Part shown: positions 6,706-12,213 of the stretch, one piece after another
How positions within the stretch are numbered: position 1 is the first letter of the stretch
Layout: each line of letters begins with the position of its first letter
Source: a virus
IMG/VR virus record: IMGVR_UViG_3300049491_000613
Span: 1-24,700 of that record
Reading direction: 5' to 3' (one strand)
DNA length: 24,700 nt
Translations under genes and position numbers: made by a program
The notes under the pieces: generated by a model
What the model was told of the DNA's origin: nothing
What the model saw: the letters and a program-made list of their open reading frames with translations, nothing else
The model's database searches: none

Positions 6706-7624
6706 CCATAAACACATCCAGCGCGAGTGGTAAATCATCACCATCGCCTAACGGATTCGCTTTGATAAACTCTACAAACCCATCCACAAACGCCAGCAAA
6801 CCCTTAAACGATGTCCGTAGGATTTCTTCGCCAGGCGCGTAAGTCAAATCACCCAAGAATTTCTGATAAACCATGTACCGCATGTCATCCGAAAAGTTGA
6901 ACCCTTGAAATGCTTTAGCGAGCCTGACTTTTTCACCCTGTCCAATAAATTCCGATGTTTGAACACTCGAGCCTCGAGTCACGCCAGGAATTTCAACTGG
7001 TTTGACTTCCCGAGGTTCAGGTTTTGATTCAGACGCAAATGTTGTTTCAATGATTGGCTCAGTGTTCGACGACTGAGCCATTTCCTCAACCGTGTACAAA
7101 CCGCTCATATCCTGCGGAAAAGCTTTTCTAAGTGCCAGTGCCTCAGCAACTTTTGCCAGCATCAAATCTGGCATTTTTGCCCACATGCTTAAGGGTTTAC
7201 CTTCTTTTGTGGTTTGGACATACGATGTCCAACGTGCCACGGCGTACAACGGTGCTTGAAACGAACGCTTCAAAACACCAACTCGAGCGGCTGCGGGTGG
7301 TTCATTCCCAAGCCACACCTCACACCAAACCCCGTCCTGACCACACCACTCAGGACCAATCTGACCTGTGTATAGCCCAGATCGTTCTGCAACCAGTCGT
7401 AGACCATCAATTGAAACTTGAATACCCATGACGTTACGGTTGGTTCGAGAATCATAACGTTGAATAGCATAAATTTGTCGTGCGAACGGGTCTAATCCTG
7501 TGCGGTTGCATTGTTGAATAAACAACGCCAATTCATCATCAGTCGCACCTCTGGCAATGGTGCGTTTAATCAATTCGATTTGTTCTGTCCCAAGTGCACT
7601 GTTTTCTCGAGTTGCAAGTGTCAT
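6692..7624 (-). CDS. bet: Single-strand annealing protein, Bet/RecT family
   Basis: A 310-aa Red-beta type recombinase, which anneals complementary single strands for phage recombination and concatemer formation. Family signatures: [20 protein letters not shown] near 19-38, [20 protein letters not shown] at 39-58, [17 protein letters not shown], and a late [15 protein letters not shown] followed by [10 protein letters not shown], where the core ends. The last 100 residues are a variable tail, rich in Pro/Glu then helical. The stop gives a 14-nt overlap with the next gene and the start is coupled by ATGA to the gene upstream. No clear partner exonuclease is visible; one of the unknown genes or DNA outside the window may supply it. 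Confidence 0.92.
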   Translation of the reverse strand: MTLATRENSALGTEQIELIKRTIARGATDDELALFIQQCNRTGLDPFARQIYAIQRYDSRTNRNVMGIQVSIDGLRLVAERSGLYTGQIGPEWCGQDGVWCEVWLGNEPPAAARVGVLKRSFQAPLYAVARWTSYVQTTKEGKPLSMWAKMPDLMLAKVAEALALRKAFPQDMSGLYTVEEMAQSSNTEPIIETTFASESKPEPREVKPVEIPGVTRGSSVQTSEFIGQGEKVRLAKAFQGFNFSDDMRYMVYQKFLGDLTYAPGEEILRTSFKGLLAFVDGFVEFIKANPLGDGDDLPLALDVFMDVNH

Positions 7625-7833
7625 TTTTTCACCCTCCTGACGCTCTTCACGTCTGACCTACCTTGTGCGTACCGCCTCATCTCGAGATCGTTGTACGAGG
7701 TTTGATCGTTCCTAAGATGCTTCTCCCAGTATGCTCGTGCTGCGTTTTCTGGCATGGTTGCACGGTATTTAGTCCCGTCAATCCCTGCCATGAACTCGAG
7801 CAGGGAATACCAGAGAGTACGAAGGCGAGTCAT
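7621..7833 (-). CDS. Hypothetical protein, 70 aa
   Basis: Start at ATG 7833 ([10 protein letters not shown]), coupled by ATGA to a 15-aa ORF upstream; the frame continues to a GTG at 7842, but the overlap favours ATG. A hydrophobic helix ([15 protein letters not shown]) is followed by a strongly basic, Arg/Lys-rich remainder. It ends with an ATGA overlap onto bet, so it may be co-translated with the annealase. No family recognised. Confidence 0.6.
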   Translation of the reverse strand: MTRLRTLWYSLLEFMAGIDGTKYRATMPENAARAYWEKHLRNDQTSYNDLEMRRYAQGRSDVKSVRRVKK

Positions 7834-7877
7834 GATGCCCACGTGCTTACACCAGCGTTGAGTTTTTCTGTTTTCAT
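7830..7877 (-). CDS. Micro-ORF, 15 aa ([15 protein letters not shown])
   Basis: ATG 7877 has AAAGGA 5 nt upstream and overlaps the previous 18-aa stop as ATGA; its own TGA overlaps the next start as ATGA. Perfect placement in the coupled chain argues that it is translated, although only a link in re-initiation may be needed and the peptide itself may do nothing. Confidence 0.5.
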   Translation of the reverse strand: MKTEKLNAGVSTWAS

Positions 7878-7930
7878 AAAGTCCTTTCTTTCTCTGCGAT
7901 TAAATTCTGTTTTCCAACTTCAACTTTCAT
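7874..7930 (-). CDS. Micro-ORF, 18 aa (MKVEVGKQNLIAEKERTL)
   Basis: ATG 7930 overlaps the stop of the 101-aa gene as ATGA and its own stop overlaps the 15-aa ORF as ATGA. GGTGG lies about 5 nt before the start. Basic, charged peptide with no known relative. Same reading as the neighbouring micro-ORF: probably translated, function unknown. Confidence 0.45.
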   Translation of the reverse strand: MKVEVGKQNLIAEKERTL

Positions 7931-8232
7931 GATTCCACCCACCTGGCATCACCAGCCATAAAATCAAGGCACAAAATGCGAAGCTGCTCGTTCGCGTCGT
8001 ACCCCGTGTACTCTCGAGCAGCCCCAAGCTCATACGTTCTAACCGTCCCGTTCGTATGGATGGTCAAAATCTTAATAGTTGAGATTGCTTCATTCCCGAA
8101 ACGCTCCAAAACTCGAGCGGTACGGGTCGTCAAGTTGCGTGTTACCAAACCTTTGATTGCCGTGTTGAGATACACGTACATCGTGGTTTGGACACCGACA
8201 GGATTATCTGCTATCATTTCTGTGGTTTTCAT
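7927..8232 (-). CDS. Hypothetical protein, 101 aa
   Basis: Start at ATG 8232 (MKTTEMIADN) with CAGGAG 5 nt upstream; an earlier in-frame start at 8250 lacks such a site. Beta-rich look, with alternating hydrophobic and Thr residues (VQTTMYVYLNTAI; ISTIKILTIHTNGTVRTYEL). It ends with a 4-bp overlap onto an 18-aa ORF. It lies just after a hairpin that follows the HTH gene. No known family. Confidence 0.7.
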   Translation of the reverse strand: MKTTEMIADNPVGVQTTMYVYLNTAIKGLVTRNLTTRTARVLERFGNEAISTIKILTIHTNGTVRTYELGAAREYTGYDANEQLRILCLDFMAGDARWVES

Positions 8233-8248
8233 AAAGCTCCTGTTTTGC

Positions 8249-8274
8249 AACCCTCGAGTGCGGACTCGAGGGTT
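8249..8274. terminator. 11-bp hairpin after HTH gene
   Basis: AACCCTCGAGT at 8249-8259 and its complement ACTCGAGGGTT at 8264-8274 form a perfect 11-bp stem with a 4-nt loop GCGG. It lies 5 nt beyond the stop of the HTH gene on the minus strand. For minus-strand transcripts no U-tract follows (GCAAAAC), so it may be an RNA-processing or pausing site; for plus-strand transcripts TTTACTTTT follows, which would fit a weak terminator against antisense reading. Confidence 0.5.
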
Positions 8275-8279
8275 TACTT

Positions 8280-8471
8280 TTAAGCCTGTTGGTTTTTCAG
8301 AAAAAATTGTAGAGACTCTTCTAACCCATGCAGTGTTATCGCGTGTGGTTGAGTACGACCCTTGACAACGTTATCCAAGGTTTTTAGGTCAACCCGTGCA
8401 CGTTTGGCTATCGCACGATTGGTCACACCAAGCACTCGAGCAGCCTTATATAATTCCTGAATTTTGTCCAT
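8280..8471 (-). CDS. Small Cro/CI-type helix-turn-helix regulator, 63 aa
   Basis: Single-domain XRE-like DNA-binding protein. The helix-turn-helix is VTNRAIAKRARVDLKTLDNV (about residues 16-35), followed by a basic recognition edge and one C-terminal helix; there is no dimerisation or cleavage domain, so it is Cro-like in size. It has its own strong promoter (TTGACA/TAGGCT) with ATG 6 nt after the -10 box, hence a leaderless message, unlike the coupled genes around it. It may regulate early against late or lytic against lysogenic expression from the control region at 11.4-11.6 kb. Confidence 0.8.
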   Translation of the reverse strand: MDKIQELYKAARVLGVTNRAIAKRARVDLKTLDNVVKGRTQPHAITLHGLEESLQFFLKNQQA

Positions 8472-8477
8472 AAAGAC

Positions 8478-8506
8478 AGCCTATTACAGGAAGATTCCCA
8501 TGTCAA
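8478..8506 (-). promoter_or_regulatory. Promoter of HTH gene, leaderless
   Basis: Minus strand -35 TTGACA (8501-8506), 17-bp spacer, -10 TAGGCT (8478-8483). The expected transcript start falls at or next to ATG 8471, which begins 6 nt after the -10 box. There is no ribosome site between. Confidence 0.75.
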
Positions 8507-8509
8507 TAG

Positions 8510-8818
8510 TTACTTGAACCTTTCTATTGACAAGTGCTTATTTTGCGTTACCAGAGCCACAAATTCGATCAGGCAGTTAATGGCGTCAGCTTGCGTTGCG
8601 TATCCCAATTCTGCGATAAAATCAGCAACCGCTAAAATCTGGTTTGGATTGTCGTACAAACGAACTCGAACCACGAGTTCGTGGTTCACATCACCTGCAA
8701 AATTTGGATGCTGCAATGTGTAAATTGCAGCGCTACCAACGTGTGTGGTGTCGTTTTTGATTGCAAATTCTTCTTTTGCAATCTGTATGCGGATGTCGTA
8801 CTGTACACGGTTTTTCAT
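8510..8818 (-). CDS. Hypothetical protein, 102 aa
   Basis: Start ATG 8818, ATGA-coupled to the upstream gene with AAAGGGG before it. Probably an alpha/beta fold: N-terminal strands (VQYDIRIQIAKEEFAI), middle HELVVRVRLYDNPNQIL, C-terminal helices. A 9-bp perfect palindrome pair (8668-8676 and 8679-8687) lies in the coding region. It ends 3 bp before the -35 box of the HTH promoter. No family recognised. Confidence 0.65.
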   Translation of the reverse strand: MKNRVQYDIRIQIAKEEFAIKNDTTHVGSAAIYTLQHPNFAGDVNHELVVRVRLYDNPNQILAVADFIAELGYATQADAINCLIEFVALVTQNKHLSIERFK

Positions 8819-9057
8819 TTTGCGCCCCTTTCCAAATACCTAATTTTTAAGAGACGCCCCAAAAAAACAGGTACGGTCACCCCCTCGTTTTCTGCCTCGA
8901 GCCGCAAATTCGCTTTGACATCCTCGAGTTCTTCAGGTGTGGAACACGCAAGTTGCGTGTTCCACTGCCATTTGGTTTTGGTCTTTCCTGCTTTTAAAAA
9001 AAAACCAGGTCTTAAGTTTTTTAGTGAATTCGGGTTCATTTTTCGAGGTGTTTTCAT
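8815..9057 (-). CDS. Hypothetical basic protein, 80 aa
   Basis: Start chosen at ATG 9057 (MKTPRKMNPN), giving an ATGA overlap upstream and AAAGGGA before it. The N-terminal 40 residues are strongly basic (Lys/Arg), the remainder acidic and helical, a layout seen in small nucleic-acid-binding proteins. A 27-bp perfect palindrome (8939-8965) falls inside the gene and codes part of QWNTQLACST. No family recognised. Confidence 0.65.
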   Translation of the reverse strand: MKTPRKMNPNSLKNLRPGFFLKAGKTKTKWQWNTQLACSTPEELEDVKANLRLEAENEGVTVPVFLGRLLKIRYLERGAK

Positions 9058-9314
9058 GATTCCCTTTCGTACTTTGCCCACGCAGTTTGTTTTACCGCAT
9101 TACATACATCACTCGCGTGATTTACTTTCTGTATGTATGTCGCTCGTTCCTGCACTTCAATTTCAAAAAATTGTGAACTTGAAATGCTCCCCTTTATTTT
9201 TAGATCTAGCGCGGCGGCTACTATGCCGTCATGCTCCGCCTTAGCTGTAGCGATAGCTACCTGCTCTACCGCCACGGCTGGAGCGATATCCGCCCTGTAC
9301 CGTTCCCATTTCAT
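9054..9314 (-). CDS. Hypothetical Ala-rich helical protein, 86 aa
   Basis: Start ATG 9314, ATGA-coupled to a 28-aa ORF, with GAGGT 8 nt upstream. Largely helical and Ala/Val/Ile-rich in the first half (AVAVEQVAIATAKAEHDGIV), then a charged helix (QFFEIEVQERATYIQKVN). Could be a coiled-coil partner protein. No family recognised. Confidence 0.65.
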   Translation of the reverse strand: MKWERYRADIAPAVAVEQVAIATAKAEHDGIVAAALDLKIKGSISSSQFFEIEVQERATYIQKVNHASDVCNAVKQTAWAKYERES

Positions 9315-9397
9315 AGTTGACCTCGCGTTGATCCTGGAACGCAGTAACCTTGTGAGTCCGTGCGCCCTTCACTCACTCCAACCCTTTGTATTTCCAT
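9311..9397 (-). CDS. Micro-ORF, 28 aa
   Basis: ATG 9397 has AAGGGG 6 nt upstream; the TGA at 9313-9311 overlaps the next start as ATGA. The peptide (start MEIQRVGVSEGRTDS) has no known relative. It is the first link of the coupled chain that continues down to the left edge, so it may set the translation rate of the genes that follow. Confidence 0.5.
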   Translation of the reverse strand: MEIQRVGVSEGRTDSQGYCVPGSTRGQL

Positions 9398-9438
9398 GGT
9401 GTCCCCTTTTTCCGAGATTCTAGAATCTGAATTTAGCG

Positions 9439-9484
9439 TTTTCACCCCGTGCTCGAGTTTACCTCCTCGAGCACGGGGTGAAAA
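9439..9484. other. 19-bp perfect hairpin in intergenic region
   Basis: TTTTCACCCCGTGCTCGAG at 9439-9457 is repeated inverted at 9466-9484 with an 8-nt loop; both arms contain CTCGAG. Neither strand has a U-tract after the stem, so a simple intrinsic terminator is unlikely. The minus-strand loop reads GAGGTAAA, a Shine-Dalgarno-like sequence with no start codon near it. It sits in the 160-bp stretch 9398-9557, which I read as non-coding. Confidence 0.85.
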
Positions 9485-9517
9485 TTCTAGAATTTGAGAT
9501 GCTATTTAGTCTATAAC

Positions 9518-9539
9518 GGTAGACTTTACGCGGTCTACC
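9518..9539. repeat. GGTAGAC/GTCTACC hairpin, copy 1
   Basis: 7-bp inverted repeat around an 8-nt loop TTTACGCG, just beyond the 3' end of the 108-aa gene. Nearly the same element, with the same flanking AGCGCT and CGAGAC, is at 9896-9917 before that gene, so the two copies bracket it. Confidence 0.8.
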
Positions 9540-9557
9540 AGCGCTTCTCGAGACGGT

Positions 9558-9884
9558 TTACGAGAATTTATTTGAGTTCAGCCCCTTGCAGCCGACGGGT
9601 TGCCCGTCGGCCCCCCTCACGAGTTCGCCTGGAGAGAGCAAATCCGTGCGTGTGCTGCGCTCAAGCACGACGAGCGAAACGACAAACAAGGTGCCTTGCA
9701 CCGGTTCAGGAAGACCTTCGACTTCCCCAAAAACGGATTTGGAAATTTCAATTCCATCCTCAATGCGAACAATTTCTCGAGTAACTTTCACTCGAGCTAG
9801 AAATTCTGACTTCTCGAGCGTGCAGACGGAAGCGTCTGCACGGATGATATTGAGTGCGTGTGGTGTGCAGTTTACTAAGTTCAT
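9558..9884 (-). CDS. Conserved phage hypothetical protein (TPHAL family-like), 108 aa
   Basis: Start ATG 9884 with AAGGAG 6 nt upstream. The opening MNLVNCTPHALNII and the later EGLPEPVQGTLFVVS, DLLSPGELVRGADGQPVGC are typical of a small family frequent in phages and prophages with unknown function (N-terminal LTPHAI, then GLP-x-P-x-x-x-x-x-YIVS). A 9-bp hairpin (9591-9611) lies in the region coding ADGQPVG. A hairpin abuts the ribosome site and could control translation. Confidence 0.75.
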   Translation of the reverse strand: MNLVNCTPHALNIIRADASVCTLEKSEFLARVKVTREIVRIEDGIEISKSVFGEVEGLPEPVQGTLFVVSLVVLERSTRTDLLSPGELVRGADGQPVGCKGLNSNKFS

Positions 9885-9895
9885 AATTTCTCCTT

Positions 9896-9917
9896 GGTAG
9901 ACTTTTCGCGGTCTACC
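9896..9917 (-). promoter_or_regulatory. GGTAGAC/GTCTACC hairpin next to ribosome site, copy 2
   Basis: 7-bp stem with loop TTTTCGCG (plus strand). On the minus-strand transcript the hairpin ends immediately before AAGGAG of the 108-aa gene, so it is placed to act on translation or mRNA processing. Near-identical to 9518-9539. Confidence 0.65.
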
Positions 9918-9947
9918 AGCGCTCGAGACTGGAATCTGTTTAGCACG

Positions 9948-9998
9948 CTAAATTTCGTAAACTTCTTTACTTCTCTGCTCAAGTTGAATGCGTGTCAT
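9948..9998 (-). pseudogene. Truncated third copy of the MTRIQLEQRS gene, 16 aa
   Basis: ATG 9998, 4 nt after the stop of the 343-aa gene, with AAGGAG inside that gene's end. It reads MTRIQLEQRSKEVYEI and stops. The first 57 bp match the start of the 64-aa gene (from 11347 down to 11291) with two differences, and the following bases match that gene's end (AATCTGTTTAGC-CGCTAAATT), so this is an internally deleted copy of it. The peptide may be non-functional or act as a coupling ORF. Confidence 0.65.
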
Positions 9999-10002
9999 GT
10001 GA

Positions 10003-11034
10003 TTAACTCCTTACGAATTCTGGTACGTTCAGCCCGACAGCTCGAGCTAGAGTTTTCAACTCTGAAATGTACGGTGCGGCGCGTTCAATGTTGGTTCGTA
10101 CAATTTTTTCCAGCTCGAGCGGTAAGTAATTGTCATGCTCGAGATTAAAATCTCGAATGAAATTGTTTAAGCCCTCGCTGCAAAAGCCAAGGCTTTTGCA
10201 GAGTTTCCATGTGATGAGGTCGGCTCGTTTAGCACGTCCGGTTGCTAAAATCTTTTCGCGTAAACCGCGAACAGCTGAGATCATAGAATCTGAATGATAC
10301 GTTGTACCACTCAGAGCAACAGCACAAAAATCTTCGTGATCACCGCACAGAGTTCGTTCGTAGATTTTAACGCTACCAATAGACCGTACCAACGTCACGT
10401 CAAACGCACCGTGTAAGCGGATGTTCATCAAACCCGCTTTTTTCTCAAGAATCCCCTCGAGCATGGAATTCAAGATCCAATTGCCACGCCATCCGCTCAA
10501 GTTGAGCGTTTTCGTCTCTTGAGTTTTTACGTTATCAAACCGCACTTTTCGATCTGACACCGTCACTTTTGGATGGCAGTAACTTTTGGCGTAGTAATTC
10601 CAATCTACGTCGCGGTTTTCGGAACTGGTGATAATCCAATCACCTATTTGCGCGTACTGGAATGCGTTGCCGCCCTCGAGATTCTCGAATCCGACTCGAG
10701 TTTTACGAAGTGTTGCATTGTTTGATTGTCGCGCTAAAATCGCGCGTTCAATCGCAATCTCGAGCGTAATTTTTTCATTAGGATGCTTCATGCGATCAAT
10801 AAAACCGTTCGTTCTGTACATTTTGTTGACTTCCGGCGCGACACTTTCTTCTTTTTGCGGCTGTCGCATTTTGGCTTTCAACTCAAGCATTTTGAACACT
10901 CGAGCCTCTAATTCTGCTCGCAACCTCGGAGCGCCCCTTTTACCTTCGAAAATTTCAGGATTTAGGTGTGGGTGATGCTTAACGACCAACGCGTATTCGT
11001 GCCTACTTCTTTGCTCGAGTTGAATGCGTGTCAT
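10003..11034 (-). CDS. Hypothetical protein, 343 aa
   Basis: The largest unknown early gene. I set the start at ATG 11034 (MTRIQLEQRSRHEYAL): AAGGAG lies 8 nt before it and the same start and leader occur in two other copies; the frame is open 24 codons further but only through the duplicated leader. The first 120 residues are basic and helical; the middle has strands and WNYYAKSYCHP, LSGWRGNWILNSMLEGIL; the end has ADLITWKLCKSLGFCSEGLN and a helical tail. Cys/His are scattered without a clear zinc motif. I do not recognise the family. Two palindromes lie within it (10139-10154, 10178-10201). Confidence 0.75.
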   Translation of the reverse strand: MTRIQLEQRSRHEYALVVKHHPHLNPEIFEGKRGAPRLRAELEARVFKMLELKAKMRQPQKEESVAPEVNKMYRTNGFIDRMKHPNEKITLEIAIERAILARQSNNATLRKTRVGFENLEGGNAFQYAQIGDWIITSSENRDVDWNYYAKSYCHPKVTVSDRKVRFDNVKTQETKTLNLSGWRGNWILNSMLEGILEKKAGLMNIRLHGAFDVTLVRSIGSVKIYERTLCGDHEDFCAVALSGTTYHSDSMISAVRGLREKILATGRAKRADLITWKLCKSLGFCSEGLNNFIRDFNLEHDNYLPLELEKIVRTNIERAAPYISELKTLARAVGLNVPEFVRS

Positions 11035-11111
11035 GTGATTAACTCCTTCTCGAGTTAGTGCTCGAGTCACACGAGAATTCTTATTTTCTATCAGAGTCTC
11101 GAGCAACTGCT
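11004..11111. repeat. 108-bp direct repeat (leader plus gene start), copy A
   Basis: Identical to 11303-11410 at every base as far as I can read, offset 299 bp. On the minus strand it comprises an untranslated leader with two CTCGAG hairpin arms, the AAGGAG ribosome site and the first ten codons (MTRIQLEQRS). The promoter upstream of copy B is not part of the repeat. Confidence 0.95.
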
Positions 11112-11138
11112 CGAGTCACACGAGTTTCTTGAATCTGT

Positions 11139-11333
11139 TTAGCGCGCTAAATTCTGACTGATGCAATCAATAAGTGCTTGCCATTGTGTACGCCCAAACC
11201 CCAGTTTGAGCACCTGCCCCGCCCTCGATTCCGCTACCCATTCTCGTGCTTCGGTTTCGGTGGGAATTGTGTAACAGGTAAAGCCGTGCTCGTAAACTTC
11301 TTTACTTCTTTGCTCGAGTTGAATGCGTGTCAT
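11139..11333 (-). CDS. Hypothetical protein, 64 aa (first gene of early operon)
   Basis: Start ATG 11333 (MTRIQLEQRSKEVYEH) with AAGGAG 8 nt upstream, inside the 108-bp repeat. Contains TCYTIPTETEAREWVAES, then a basic segment and helix. The stop lies in a 14-bp perfect palindrome TTTAGCGCGCTAAA (11138-11151), whose close relative follows the truncated copy near 9940-9953. It is first behind the strong leftward promoter and shares its opening ten codons with the next gene. Confidence 0.7.
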   Translation of the reverse strand: MTRIQLEQRSKEVYEHGFTCYTIPTETEAREWVAESRAGQVLKLGFGRTQWQALIDCISQNLAR

Positions 11334-11410
11334 GTGATTAACTCCTTCTCGAGTTAGTGCTCGAGTCACACGAGAATTCTTATTTTCTATCAGAGTCTCG
11401 AGCAACTGCT
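11303..11410. repeat. 108-bp direct repeat (leader plus gene start), copy B
   Basis: Partner of 11004-11111. It forms most of the 5' untranslated region behind the promoter at 11430-11458. Confidence 0.95.
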
Positions 11411-11429
11411 TCTGATCTCTGATGTAGGA

Positions 11430-11458
11430 ATATTACCACGCTATCTGCCAAATGTCAA
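11430..11458 (-). promoter_or_regulatory. Main leftward early promoter
   Basis: Minus strand TTGACA (11453-11458), 17-bp spacer, TAATAT (11430-11435): near-consensus sigma-70. Expected start about 11423, giving a leader of about 90 nt before ATG 11333 that contains the duplicated 108-bp element. It probably drives the whole minus-strand operon. Confidence 0.8.
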
Positions 11459-11488
11459 GAGGTTTGCTAGAAAATAGCCTTAATCGTT

Positions 11489-11517
11489 TTGACACAAATA
11501 CGAAAAAGCAATACAGC
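11489..11517 (+). promoter_or_regulatory. Possible rightward promoter
   Basis: Consensus -35 TTGACA (11489-11494), 17-bp spacer, weak -10 TACAGC (11512-11517). It would transcribe a 21-aa ORF and then the 158-aa gene. TTTCC-CCGA-GGAAA at 11526-11539 just downstream is a small inverted repeat that might be an operator. Confidence 0.4.
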
Positions 11518-11547
11518 ACAACAAATTTCCCCGAGGAAACTCAAAAA

Positions 11548-11613
11548 ATGAATCTAGCAAAATACCAAGATTTACTAGAAAAAACACTTTTCGAGCACAA
11601 AAACACAACGTGA
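11548..11613 (+). CDS. Possible leader peptide, 21 aa
   Basis: ATG 11548 with GAGGAAA about 9 nt before it; reads MNLAKYQDLLEKTLFEHKNT plus Thr and stops at 11613, inside the next promoter's extended -10 box. A-rich codons. It may be a chance frame; its ribosome site and position speak mildly for translation. Confidence 0.3.
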   Translation: MNLAKYQDLLEKTLFEHKNTT

Positions 11614-11619
11614 TATACT
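11611..11619 (+). promoter_or_regulatory. Extended -10 promoter, leaderless start of 158-aa gene
   Basis: TGATATACT is an extended -10 (TGnTATACT); no good -35. ATG 11626 follows the box by 6 nt and no ribosome site is present, so the transcript would be leaderless. Confidence 0.6.
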
Positions 11620-11625
11620 CGAACC

Positions 11626-12102
11626 ATGATAAAAACAAAAAGTGGTAACTACGACGTACCACACAACGTTCTCGAGACACCAGCATCACTCTCGAGCGAT
11701 GACCGACGCACCGCTAGCGCGTGGTACCAATTCATACGCGTCTGGAAAATTGAAACAGAACACATACCACGCGTTGGCTGGCGTGTATCACAACAAAATT
11801 ACATCATACTCGGCAAAAAAACATCACTCGAACACGACACACAAAACGTATTCGTGGTACAAACCATGACCACACCAGATAGCTGCAGATACAGACCACA
11901 TGAAGTACTAGCAGCAATTCAAGCATTACCACTCGAGTACAGACTAAAGCTTGACGCGATCAGATGCGATAGACAACTTGGTGGACGTAGCAGTATGCCA
12001 ACCACGCTGTATCCAACAGGATTTTACGGACAACGCTTAGCACAACGAGATCACATCGCAAGAGCTTGTCTAGCACTCCAAACAGCATTAAAAAAACAAT
12101 AA
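11626..12102 (+). CDS. Hypothetical protein, 158 aa (first rightward gene)
   Basis: Starts at ATG 11626 directly behind an extended -10 box. Basic protein with helices at the C-terminus (HEVLAAIQALPLEYRLKLDA; RDHIARACLALQTALKK) and a Trp/Arg-rich middle. It is coded with many A-ending codons, so its composition differs from the terminase genes. It precedes terminase, a place where phages often keep an HNH nuclease or a regulator, but I see no HNH or HTH motif. Function unknown. Confidence 0.65.
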   Translation: MIKTKSGNYDVPHNVLETPASLSSDDRRTASAWYQFIRVWKIETEHIPRVGWRVSQQNYIILGKKTSLEHDTQNVFVVQTMTTPDSCRYRPHEVLAAIQALPLEYRLKLDAIRCDRQLGGRSSMPTTLYPTGFYGQRLAQRDHIARACLALQTALKKQ

Positions 12103-12104
12103 TG

Positions 12105-12133
12105 TTGCAAAAACAATCCAAACACATTACACT
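12105..12133 (+). promoter_or_regulatory. Putative late promoter before terminase
   Basis: TTGCAA (12105-12110), 17-bp spacer, TACACT (12128-12133). A further TATACG lies at 12141. The small terminase starts 80 bp later. Confidence 0.45.
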
Positions 12134-12158
12134 ACAAAAATATACGAATCAAAACCAA

Positions 12159-12182
12159 CTCTCGAGCAACCAAACTCGAGAG
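12159..12182 (+). other. CTCTCGAG hairpin before terminase
   Basis: CTCTCGAG at 12159-12166 and CTCGAGAG at 12175-12182 form an 8-bp stem with an 8-nt loop, 31 bp before the small-terminase start. Two iterated CTCGAG sites make the arms. Could be a weak terminator or a leader structure. Confidence 0.5.
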
Positions 12183-12213
12183 ATTTCTATTGCTCAAGAA
12201 AGGAAAAACACGT

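Noticed and set aside
8249-8274. Clean terminator for the minus-strand operon
   Set aside because: The stem is perfect but no U-tract follows on the minus strand, so it is listed with caution only.
11642-11869. Plus-strand 75-aa frame inside the 158-aa gene
   Set aside because: Other-frame reading of Thr/Asn/His-rich DNA; the longer frame has a promoter at its start.
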